Origin: Lethocerus indicus
Taxonomy: Eukaryota > Arthropoda > Insecta > Hemiptera > Belostomatidae
Assembly (NCBI GenBank): GCA_019843655.1
Contig: JACDQD010000002.1
Location: 1,870,585 to 1,934,584, forward strand
Reading direction: 5' to 3'
Length of the DNA: 64,000 bases
Below the pieces are notes generated by a model that saw only the letters and a list, made by a program, of their open reading frames with translations, made no database searches and was not told where the DNA came from. Of this stretch, positions 11,745-22,108 are shown in pieces. Within the stretch, counting starts at the first letter, position 1. Every line of letters begins with the position of its first letter. The translations under genes were made by a program, and so were the position numbers.

Positions 11745-13453
11745 TGAAACTGGAGCGAAAACTTTGCTGGTTACTTAGCCCACACCAACTCCTCCCGAAG
11801 TTGTACCGAAAGGTAAACTGCTACTGTGTTCGATAAACGGGGTGGACGTCCGATGGGAAGTACATTAAGCTGTAAAAAATAATGACTATCGGATCGTCGA
11901 AAATATCCATCGATTTTGGTTGTATAAAAGGGGAAAATTGCCCCCAAAATTATAGCTGAACTAGTTTTGAATAGCATTGGCCAACTCCCGAAATTCCCGA
12001 CATTGAGACATATTGTAAATTAGGGTTGTTATTATTGAAAGCGTTCCACGTGTCACTTTCAATCTTGGGAAAGGATTAGCGCCACTGACGTTCTTGTTAT
12101 AACTTGATTAAGGTTGGGAAAAATTGAAGGAGCGTAATAATATTATATTGCATTAATGGCAAACCATTTCGAGTTATCAGTTCAGGAGTAAATAAGCTTT
12201 GCGTTACCCTCCTTCGTATTTATAGTGATGTTTTCTTCTTAGTATGAAAAATCGAAAATCGAGAAATTTGACTACTTTACGGTCGGTTTAAGGTGCTGTG
12301 TGAGACCGCATCGGTTTTGCGGTCGGCCCTCGCCAATTTAGGCGGTCCGGTCGGAAACAAGCCGATTACAACTTGCCGATTTACAACACCCGACGGTAAT
12401 TATAATTGCACCTACAAATATGCGGATAGGGTTAATAACCGGACCCAACCGGCGGCCCCGGAGATATATTAACAATAGGATTATGGCCCCACCCCTTTTT
12501 GGTAGTTGACGTTGTTACCACCACCCCTTAGGGGAGGGTAAACATTGCGCGTGGATTACTCAGTCGCCTCCATATGAAACATCCCAAAGCCATAGTCTAA
12601 ACAAGTAAACAGTGCCAAAAAACACAAGTCCGGTGTAATCTCGTGTTCATTAAAACGTCGAGTGGCAATGACACGTTTGATGTATCTATTAAATAAAGAT
12701 ACATAATTAACATTTATAATATTAGCGATAAATTAAATGTATACTATTAATTGTAGTCGAATATGCAGTAATAACTCTGATTTCTTGCCTCATGATATTG
12801 ATTTTTACCTTTACGAAAGTAAAACCGCAAACTATGACGACATCGCAATAGCTTAGTTGCCAGGACAATAGTCCTAGGACAAATCAAAGCGAAAATACCT
12901 TATAGCTTATTTTAAATTATCCTAAATATATCAACCAAAATTTAATTTTATTTAAATAAAATGACAGCCTCCATTCAATCGGTGAAACGCAAATTGGTAG
13001 AGTGGTTGTGGAAAAGGACCGCGGTCTGGATTGGGCACAACTACGAGCTAAAAAAAAAGTTATTTTTATTAAAAAAAATTTTTTTTTTTCACTGCCAGAC
13101 CTCATCGCCTTTTCAGATGATGGCCGCTCGCATCAGAGCGTCGTTTAATTTCAGGGCCGGGGAAAGTTTCGGGCCGCTACCTCAGAAGGGCCGCCCTAAT
13201 GTCAGGGCCACTATTTGCCCCTCGGCCGCCGTCCACCTCACAATTAAACCGTACACATTTTATTGCCTGTTCCTGAAGCTCCTCGCAGAATATCTCCTCG
13301 TTAAGAGCTCTCTGTATATACATTTGAACTCTGAATGAATCTAAATTCGTACTTCAATTTTATAACTCGGTGCGGAGTAGAAAAAAAAATGGGTTAATTT
13401 AATTTTCACGAACGAACTGGTCGCATTCTCCTAACGGCTACCACTTTTCCTTT

Positions 13454-13457
<4 letters not shown>

Positions 13458-13486
<29 letters not shown>
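13458..13486. repeat. (TA)n microsatellite
   Basis: A TA dinucleotide run of about 28 bp following a T-rich tract. Confidence 0.9.
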
Positions 13487-13490
<4 letters not shown>

Positions 13491-13756
13491 CCCCTCATAA
13501 CACGTAATATCTCGACTGGAGACATTACACGCCATCTAAACAGCGTTCTGCAAATAAAATTCCGCCACTTTAATCGAATTTTTGTTTATTTGCAAATGGA
13601 CTCGGGGTTTGGCCTCCGCGCGAGGGCGGCCGAGGCTTTCGAAGTGCAGTTGATTTCGGATTTAGCCGGTCCAAATGTACATTTAATGGGCCGCCTGATA
13701 GGTATCGAATGGAGGCAAATTGCTGCATTCCTTAATTGAATGGCTGGCATTTTATC

Positions 13757-13777
13757 GCCGGCGGCGGCGGCGGCGGC
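13757..13777. repeat. short (CGG)n repeat
   Basis: About six GGC triplets in a row within otherwise ordinary sequence. No open frame of interest uses it. Confidence 0.85.
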
Positions 13778-13981
13778 TCCGTCCGTATTTTCGACAATGA
13801 GAACGTCAATAATTGATGTAGTCCGGGGAAAATGTACGGTCTAATCTAAATTCTGCTCTGAACTTTACCGCTGCAACGACGGATAAATGTTTCCTTGATA
13901 TTTATATACTCAACTCTTAACAGATTATTTTTTTTTCTTGCCGATAACAGCGTACAGTGTGTTAATTGTATTTAATTAACC

Positions 13982-14745
13982 GTTTAAATATACCAAAATA
14001 TTAAGTCTCTGTTGGTTTTTAGAGGGGTTGGAATACCGTAGATTTGTTGTGTTTCTGTTTCCTCTCGCCGGTTTGGTCTTTTGCTAGACCGGTTTCGGCT
14101 GCTCGCCATCTTCAGTAGCGGTGTTGGCACATTGGATGTGCATTTTCGGGCATCCAGTCAGTACAAGTGACAGTGACAGTGACGAACCTACGGTATTAAA
14201 AAATTAGATTAAATCTGCCCTTAGGATTACTGATGACCGATATAATGGACGTCAATATAGTAATGTACACTGCAGGTGAAGCATTCTGTCAACTCTCCTA
14301 CTGACAGGTCCGTTGCATTGCGTCAGTATTACAGTAAATTTACAGTGCAATTGATACTACTGATGATATTTATAAACGTTATAACATTATATTTGGGCAA
14401 CTAAATCATTGCGGGTTTTATTCGCTAGACGGAGATTACTGTCGTTATTTGTATTTTTACGCAAGTTTACATCTTCAAACCTATAGAGATTATTCTGAAA
14501 TGTTTATTACATGCCCCAATTATTCGTCGCGCGTACCAAAAAATGCACGACATAAGGTAAGGGTGCACACACCCAGAGATGAGAAGAATCCGCAATTATT
14601 TAGTTGCCAACCCAATATATCTATAGAACACTGCTTACACCAATGGTAATTGTCTAAAATTTTTTTTGGGAATTATTGCAACCACACTTATTTTTTACTT
14701 CAAGCTCTCAAAATACCACCGAAGACATAATGTAAAAAAAATATT
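13982..14745. mobile_element. main dispersed repeat family, copy A
   Basis: The left end, beginning GTTTAAATATACC near 13982, resembles the starts of copies D and E. The core at 14032-14197 has short inverted ends (AATACCGTAGATT and AACCTACGGTATT). It contains the conserved block with GGTCTTTTGCTAGACC and CGCCATCTTCAGTAGCG, then a GTGACA tandem motif. Sequence downstream (14198-14395 and about 14635-14745) is also shared with copy C at 18930-19270. Copy A carries about 240 bp (14396-14635) that copy C lacks. The right terminus found in copy C is missing here. There is no protein-coding capacity. The family is non-autonomous. Confidence 0.7.
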
Positions 14746-15609
14746 TATCTATGACTCCTTTAGTGATGGTTCAGTTGGTATGTCCATTTTCAGCTACGCA
14801 CTAAGCGATCAGGCCGGATTGAAGTGAATTCAAATAACTTTCTCCGTTACACTAAGTGAGTGTGACGCGTTGTGGGGCCGAAAAAGGTTTCCAGTTGAAA
14901 AGGGGGAAACAACGCAGACTGCGCACGAAAACGAACGTGTTTTCAACCTCCTATACGGGCGATTCTATCTTCTGTCGGGTGTTCATCACCGGTCGGATGG
15001 AAACAATCTGTAAATAATAGCCAGGGCTGTGGTGGGCTATGAAAAATTCAGGGCAGGGAAAACGCCCGGCGCGGTCAGATTACAGTGTTTGCAGTCTGGT
15101 ATTATACCGACAGAGAGAGACACACACACACACACACACACACAGACAGTCTGCATTTATCTAAATTGCCGGACGTTTGTACAAACAATTTATGCTACGT
15201 CCTTCTAGTCCACGTCATCGATTATATGCCGTGGACGGAACCCCCGGCCTCCACAACTCCCGTCCCGAAACCGACTAATTCTTAATGGAGCCTTCGCATT
15301 CGGTATGAAAATCAATTTTCCCCACTTCACCACGAGGGGTGAACGTGTACTCGAGCACAAAATTATTGCAGCGATAAGCCACGGCCGGTTACCGGTTCGT
15401 CCGCGACGAGACCGAAATCAGAGAATCCTAGAGGAGGAAAATTCGTGTTCACGGCTTATTGTACTGTCCTAATTCTCTTCCCAGTTCTCTACAAAAGTTT
15501 ACCTCAAGATTTTCTCTCAAGAGTGCTGGACCTACCGCAGGTGGTTATGCATCAGTGCACTTGCTTTCAGTTCTGCTCTCTAATCAGTAAATTCGACAAA
15601 TAAAAAATT
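14746..15609. other. non-coding stretch with CA repeat
   Basis: No gene is supported. A CA microsatellite occupies about 15120-15144. Confidence 0.5.
15120..15144. repeat. (CA)n microsatellite
   Basis: Twelve consecutive CA units preceded by a short GA run. Confidence 0.95.
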
Positions 15610-15908
15610 GAATACCGCGGGTTTGTTGTGTTTCTGTCTCCTCTCGCCTGGTCTTCTGCTGGACCGGTTTCGGCTGCTCGCCATCTTCAGTAGCGCCGAC
15701 TTCCAACTGTCACTTGTACTGCTGTGGTGTTAATTAAATCCCACCCTCCCCTCAACTTCAATACAATAAGACAGACATAATTCACCGATAACAAGATACG
15801 TATATATACCCAGCTGACAAACACCACAGTACAAGTGACAGTGACAGTGAAACCGGTCTAGCAAAAGACCAGCGAGAGGAGACAGAAACACCACGAACCT
15901 ACAATACC
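15610..15908. mobile_element. main dispersed repeat family, copy B with long inverted ends
   Basis: This copy has inverted terminal segments of about 60 bp (15611-15670 against 15850-15908) that match at close to nine positions in ten. The left arm reads into GGACCGGTTTCGGCTGCTCG; the right arm carries the complementary CCGGTCTAGCAAAAGACC and GAGAGGAGACAGAAACACC. Its middle contains the GTGACA motif and a stretch also present in copy E (around AATAAGACAGACATAATT). It has no transposase, so it is a non-autonomous unit. Inverted ends alone would suggest a MITE, but the long direct repeats around copies D and E argue for a retroelement-like insertion route. Confidence 0.7.
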
Positions 15909-16465
15909 AGTCTATTATCTGAAACAACAGCAGTCTCAATTTAATTATATCCGATACTATGCAATCTCCCGCATTAATCTTACTACATTTTGTTGAAAAC
16001 GAATTTAAAAGTATAGTTTAATGTTGTTACCTATAGATTGAACAGTTCGTACTTACCTAGTTCTACCTGAAATATGAAATAATGAGGACGGTATAAAAGG
16101 TACAATAAAATGCGATGTTCCTCAGTGCACGGAATATATACCGGCGATTTGTAACTGTTGTATTGTACAGTTTACATATGGCTGTGAATTCCGAACTTTA
16201 GTATTATTTAGAATACTTCTCGAGGAGCTTAGGCTGTGGAACGAGACTTTAAACTTTGGCGTCAGTTGTCGCTCGGGCCACTAGATTGCAGCAACAGTCT
16301 CTGAACCGGCGGCGACGAGTTCCACTGACCGGGCATAATTTATTTATCCGCCTTATCAACTGTATTAAGAGGTCATCTCGTCCGTGATTAGAATTAGACG
16401 CTTCTATTGAATCGTCAACTGACGATGGAACGATAAAATATTGAAATATTTTATGCTCTAATGTA
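15909..16465. other. non-coding stretch
   Basis: I see no gene or clear repeat apart from the segment immediately after copy B. In reverse complement that segment (GAGACTGCTGTT) matches the left border of copy C. Confidence 0.5.
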
Positions 16466-17043
16466 ATCGGTTGTCCGGAAAGTTGGTGCCGATTTTCGAT
16501 AGCAGCAATCGAAAATAATCCACGCTCTACAACGCGTCAATTAGCGGAAATGCTGAATAAATCGAAATCGACGATCCACGACCGTATTGCGAAACTTGGC
16601 TACATAAGCCGTCTCGATGTACGTGGGGTTCGCCACGATTTAACGGAGAAAAATCTGCCGGATCGCACATTTCCATTCGCGACTCGCTTTACAAACGCGA
16701 CGGGGAGACACCGTTTCTGAAGCGATTAGTGACGGGGATTTAAAATGGATAATTTATAAAAACTTCGAGCGTAAAGGCCTCTGGGAAAGCGCGATTAAAC
16801 ACCTCTAACCACCCCAAAAGCCGGTCTTCGTCCGAAGAAGGTAATGCTCTGTGTCCGGTGGGATTGGAAAGGGATCCTCCATTATGAGCTCTTACCGAAC
16901 GACGAGACAATAAATTCGGAAAAGTATTGCTGAAAGTTGGAGAAAGGTTGTGGAACAGAATGGCGCCCATAAAAGGTAATAGATGTGTACCAAAATTTAA
17001 ATGAGTTGCGTTTCAATTTTCCTTCAAAATCGGCACGAACTTA
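16466..17043 (+). mobile_element. mariner transposon relic, internally deleted (copy M2)
   Basis: This is an inverted relative of the relic at 941-1720. The left end follows a TA dinucleotide and reads GGTTGTCCGGAAAGTTGGTG followed by CCGATTTT. The right end at 17026-17041 carries the inverted AAAATCGGCACGAACT before a TA. The left terminal repeat is fused directly to the middle of the transposase, so the first part of the gene is lost. The interior keeps the second helix-turn-helix and the start of the catalytic domain. Similarity to M1 continues past the right end to about 17323, showing that both copies belonged to a larger repeated unit. Confidence 0.8.
16500..16985 (+). pseudogene. mariner transposase fragment
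   Basis: The plus strand encodes, with interruptions, IENNPRSTTRQLAEMLNKSK and IHDRIAKLGYISRLDV, the mariner helix-turn-helix. The FLKRLVTGD-like block and the following segment related to WDWKGILHYELLP come next. A stop follows the FLKRLVTG block, and frame changes break the rest. The N-terminal block present in M1 is missing, as is the C-terminal catalytic part. It is non-functional. Confidence 0.75.
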
Positions 17044-17323
17044 CCTTGGTTTGAATTCAAGAACCGACATATTTTTGTCTCTCGTAATTACAACAAATAA
17101 TTAATTAACAAATACGTAGTGGATACAACGTTATTCCAGGGGCGGAAACGCGCCTTATGTTTTCGGGATTTATTTTTTTCTTCGACTCGCTTAATCCCGG
17201 AAATGAAATTGTGACGAGTCGCATTTCCATGCGACTGATACAATCTCGGGAATATAAGCTTAATATTTTCGTAATTTCGTTCGGAGTTCCGATTAAGTTT
17301 CGAACATTGTATTTTCGAACATT
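17044..17323 (+). repeat. repeat flank shared with 632-940 (inverted)
   Basis: This continues the inverted similarity to the first mariner relic beyond the mariner end. Small indels and substitutions separate the copies. No coding potential is recognised. Confidence 0.65.
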
Positions 17324-18754
17324 TTGAACACGGCCAGCTGTTGTTTTTGTACAGAAGGAAAAGTTCCGGATTAGAAACGTTTGTTCGTTTGTAAAGCTGT
17401 CACTTGCCCGAGGACACTTTTTCATTACGAGAACTCAGCCTGTTCAACTTTCGGTCGTTGGCCGTAAAATTAAATCGGTCGCGCTGTTCATTAAAAGGAC
17501 AGCGTTCAGAAGTTAGGAATCGAGTAGTGAAGAGGTGAATGAGGACATAAGTATATTTCAGTAATATTTCAAATATTTTATTGAAGGACCAGAGATAAAA
17601 CGAATACACGAAATGCACGATTAATCCTTACATCGACTATATTTGTACAGATAAATTTCTACCTTTCCCTCCGATGTCGATAAAAGTTTAACATTTATCA
17701 GCTATCCACGCGGATCGTTGTATTGGAGCGTTCAGCAGTGAAAATAATGTCCCATTACTGATGCGATTATATTGGAACTATTATCAGTAATAATCGTCGG
17801 GCCTATGATAGCTATCGGAGATATCCAGCAATTTGGGTCGCTGAAGTCATGCACCTATTGATTGGTTCTCCGATCGTAAAATGCTCATGACGCGAAAAAT
17901 ATGGTCAGTTCTATTACTTTTAAATGAAAAAAAAATATATAAAATGAACTACTTGTTACTCTAGCGATGTTTTTTTACGGTTTTTGGTCTATTCGGGCCA
18001 ATCGACAGATACCAATAATTCTGGCTGAGATTCTATCTGTCCGTAACGACTCAATTAATTAAGAAGTTATGAACGGCCATTGGAAGGCAAATCCGTCCAC
18101 CCTTGAGAACCATTAAACTCTGTATCCGCCCCTAGTTTGATATATGGCCCGGGGAACGAACCGGCTCTCGCATATAATTATAAATGGACGCCGGACGCGT
18201 AATTTACACTCGGTTTAATAGCGGCGCCGATGATTTTTAGAGAGAGCGAATCCACTTCACTGCCAGTAATTCATTTTGTATTACGCGTTAAGTTGAATAC
18301 GAACATTCGTGGTTCCGCAAAAATGTTTAAACTGCTGTTTAATTGGGTCCAATGGATTATATCTAATTTTACCTTCAATTAGAATTTTTCACTAATTAAC
18401 GGCGGTAACTCAGAAGCCCGGGAATATAATAGAATTACGTTATTTACGTTCACTTTAATATTCAATTGATAACGATTTCCAGACCGGTATTGGCTCGCTG
18501 TTGGTTTTTATTCCGTCGATCGTCGGATGGAGTCATTAGGCTTCGATAGCGTAATAATCTTGTAATCTTCCCGGCTTACTTAGTTTATTACTTACTCTAC
18601 GTTTAGGGCCAGACATGCGATTGAGAAAATCTCAGTGATATTAGCCCCGCAATTCGGCGCTACACTATTACAACGGACACTTTCCTCAGTTTGGTTACAT
18701 TACGGGTATAGAATTCAACGTTGTTATGTATTAAACGTTTCGGATATTATTTAA
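17324..18754. other. non-coding stretch
   Basis: A+T-rich sequence with no supported gene, repeat or regulatory site. Confidence 0.5.
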
Positions 18755-19371
18755 TTGAGACTGCTGTTATTTCAGATGGTCTGTGGTGTTTCTGTCTCCT
18801 ATCGCCGGTTTGGTCTTTTGCTAGACCGGTTGTCGGCTGCTCGCCATCTTCAGTAGCGGTGTCGGTCACTGTTGGCACTTTGGATGTTTTCGTTGCATCC
18901 TCACTGTACAGTGACAGTGACAGTGACAAACCTACGTTATTTAAAAATTAGATTAAATCTGTCCTTAGGTTTACTAACGATCGACATAATATACGTCAAT
19001 ATAGTAGTGCAAGTGAAGCATTCTGTCAACTCTGCTACTGACAGGTCTGTTGCATTGCGTCAGTATTACAGTATATTTACAGTGCATTTGGTACTATTGA
19101 TGATATTTATAAACGTTATAATATTATATATAGACCGAATTGTCCGGGATAGACACTGCTGTCACCAATGGTAATTGTCTAAAATATTTTTAGGGAATTA
19201 TCGCAACCACACTTTTTTTCTTCCAGCTCTCAAAATACCTCTGAAGACATAATGTAAAAAAATATTTTATAGCAAATATAGACCAAACCAGCGAGAGGAG
19301 ACAGAAACCTACGGTAATCTACCACCAAATAAGTATGTTAAACTAATAGACAGGTATTTTGAGACTGCTGT
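18755..19371. mobile_element. main dispersed repeat family, copy C, with 13-bp direct repeats
   Basis: TTGAGACTGCTGT occurs at 18755-18767 and again at 19359-19371, bracketing the unit. The left part carries CTGTGGTGTTTCTGTCTCC and the conserved hairpin block. The middle matches copy A. The right end (about 19285-19343) is the inverted form of the family's left end, including GAGAGGAGACAGAAACCTAC and GTATGTTAAAC. This makes copy C the most complete long form, about 0.6 kb. Because the reverse complement of the sequence beside copy B also contains the border motif, the direct repeat could in part be element sequence, not a target duplication. Confidence 0.65.
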
Positions 19372-21865
19372 CTGACTTGAAAGCCGTTCAGAGGAGCTTG
19401 TGAGAGAGAGATCTGTTTGTAGTTCAAATAAGTGGCTGTTTGTTGATGGTCTGTAAAATGAGTGACGGTCTATTAAGTAGTCAGGGTAAGTCGCTCAATC
19501 AAAATCACCGTGGCGCACCCCCGTAGCTAGGGGTTGTAGTGGAGAGGGGTTAGGTTCGTGTACGGGGCATATACGACTGTCAGGGGGGGGTTGGCCCGTC
19601 AATCATACGTCGGATCCCACATCAGAAATGACTCCTACTCCTACAGTAGGTGTTTCGACATGAGCTTAATTAAGCCGAATACGCTTCTAATTAGGTCGAA
19701 CGTCATGCAATACATTGTGTTGAGCGTTTGGCGTGTGCCGGCCATTTTTAATTTACCCCCCAAACCCCACTCTTGGCCGGAGCATAATTGAGTATGTTTA
19801 AAGCCGCATTGGTACCGTGGAGCGGTATGTTATATCAGGCCTATATGTAAAAATTTCTTTTACTGAACTGTTTGTCGTTTGGGACTAATATTACTGATAT
19901 AAAGGCTGTTACTAACATTTTGACGTTTGGCTAATTCGTAAATTTAATTTAAACTGGTTATCCGCACTGAATATATCTGTATGCTGCAATTTCCCTAATG
20001 AAGGTCGGCTACTCGTTGGTCAAAGGAAATTCAACCCTTTAAAACACGGCGAACGTTAATAAACATTGAGACCTTGCAATATTGCGATAATATTAACTAA
20101 ATACATTGTATAGTTGTATTTCCATTGTATTCTGACGCGCAAAAATGTAACTTGTTATATTCCCCCCTTGTGATTGCTTCGAAAAAACCCCGGGCCCGTC
20201 TGAAAGTTGTACATAAAAAAAAACCCTTCCCGTTAAGTAATGACAATTGGAGGAATGCGCCCTCGGGATATGATGGCTGCATGAGGTCCCGAATTAAAAC
20301 CGGGACGGGTCGCTCCAACCCCCTCCGTGATAAATGAATTCCAGAATTGACGTTGAATCATTAAAATTTTAATTTGTTTTCTTTTTATCCTCTTCTCCCT
20401 TTCTTCCCTACAGCGCTGCCCCAAGTTAATTCTTGGGAATGTTTGCGCCAAATTAAAAGACCCGTCTGGTGGCGTGGAATAACGTGAGATTGTCTCCCTG
20501 CGTCTTCCAAATCGGAGATATGAACAACTGCATAAATAATCGGTATTTATAAATTGGGATTAAATTTCGATTTGTGCAGTTGATATTTCAAAATCGGAGG
20601 CCGGAAAGTATTTCAAAGCTGTTCCAAGAAGCCCAGTAAGGTTGGATGGCCGTTAATGAGGATGGCACGTTGAATTTTGACTTGACAGATTTTATTACTG
20701 TGGAAAGCGATTCGCAGGAGAGTAAGCTGTTCCTAGTTAGACGGAGATTATTCGGGAAAGGCATTTTTCTGAAGATTTCGGAAACGCTATGCTATTTCTT
20801 TTCCGATTCTTTTCCTAATTTAGAAAGAATGGAAATGATATATTAGGATGAAGCATCCTGGCACATTGAATTAACAATGGTTTATTTCACCTTCGGCCAA
20901 AGTAGCTTGTTATTTCAAATGAATTTAAAGCATCGAATGCTTACCTATATTAGGGAATAAAACGATTACATACATGTTATACATTTGTATCGTATTATGA
21001 ATTTTTCATCATAACTTTTCTTCTCGTTCGAAAATTTCAAAACAATTAAAAATTGAATTGATTAAATAATCAATAACGTAATTAGTCGCATTCTAATGAC
21101 GATGTACCGTACTGTATTCCGTCCCCTTTGTGTCTACTCATATGTGATATTAATTGTTGTACATTACGCGTATGTACCGCGAATGTGGCGTATGCAGGGA
21201 ATGATGAATGTTTCGCAGAAACGGTATTTCAATATACGATTATACAATATATCGCTCGTTTCTCACTGTATACTGTCGACTGTTGGAATTGACAATCGGG
21301 CTCGTGATAGGCGGCGATGAAAAATTTGGCACTAAGTCCGGTTAATAACAAAGATTAGGGCCGAATTCACACTTGGAGTTGAGAGGAGGGCCCGTCGTAT
21401 ATTTATTTGAATAACCGGGCGATATGAACGAACTTGGGCAAAGTCCAAATAGTCACCACTTAGGCGCGTCCATTTTCAAATTCGGTGTCGGGCGAAAGAC
21501 ATTAACTTCTTTTATCGTGTAGAAAACCTGGTCGCCGACGATTTATACAACTTATACGTACATATATAGGGCACCTTCCATTTAAAAACATAAGAATCAA
21601 CGAGGGTATTGCATTTCAACCCTTGTAATGTTCTATGTCTACTCAGTTATTTAATTCGGGCAGCCCTATTACTATTTTTTTTTAGTTATTTTCATATCTC
21701 CTGACAACATATCAGTATCTTCTAACAGATTTAACTAAATGACGGATGGGTGAAGCCGAAACAGGTTTAAGCTTTAATATTGACTCACTGTTCTTTACGT
21801 AACTTTTATGAACACTTAAATGTGAATGAGGATCAACAACTCGCTTATGTTTCTCCTATAGGAAT
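19372..21865. other. non-coding stretch
   Basis: No gene is supported. A 25-codon open stretch at 20646-20721 that ends at a good GTAAGC donor is noted as a weak candidate only. Confidence 0.45.
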
Positions 21866-22108
21866 GAATTATTTTATTAGTTTAACATACCTTTTTGCGG
21901 TCTGCGAGGGTTGGAATACCGTAGGTTTGTGGTGTTTCTGTCTCCTCTCGCCGGTTCGGTCTTCTGCTAGACCGGTTTCGGCTGCTCGCCATCTTCAGTA
22001 GCGGTGTCGGTCACTGTTGGCACTTTGGATGTTTTTCGTTGCATCCTCACTGTACTGTCAGTACAAGTGACAGTGACAGTGACCCAAACCTACGGAATTA
22101 TTTTACTA
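21866..22108. mobile_element. main dispersed repeat family, copy D, with 14-bp target duplication
   Basis: The insertion (21880-22094) starts GTTTAACATACC, passes through GGTCTGCGAGGGTTGGAATA and ends with CAAACCTACG. Flanking repeats are GAATTATTTTATTA (21866-21879) and GAATTATTTTACTA (22095-22108), 13 of 14 identical. It contains the conserved hairpin block and two to three GTGACA units. The length of the target duplication is too long for mariner (TA) or piggyBac (TTAA) and typical of target-primed retrotransposition. Confidence 0.75.

Larger units (their letters stand above)
2304..13981. other. long non-coding stretch, intron-like
   Basis: No gene is supported here. Open frames are short, overlap on both strands and lack recognisable domains. 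Visible structure is limited to an 18-bp palindrome (2772-2789), two degenerate motifs resembling the main repeat family (around 3505 and 3652), TA microsatellites (4846-4894, 11694-11739, 13458-13486), a G-run tract (6119-6140), and a short CGG repeat (about 13757-13777). If the exon at 2237 is real, this is the beginning of its first intron. Confidence 0.5.

Noticed and set aside
16740..16970. open frame on the minus strand in M2 (and its counterpart 1075-1290 plus in M1)
   Set aside because: Both are antisense to mariner transposase relics; similarity between them reflects the transposon, not a gene.
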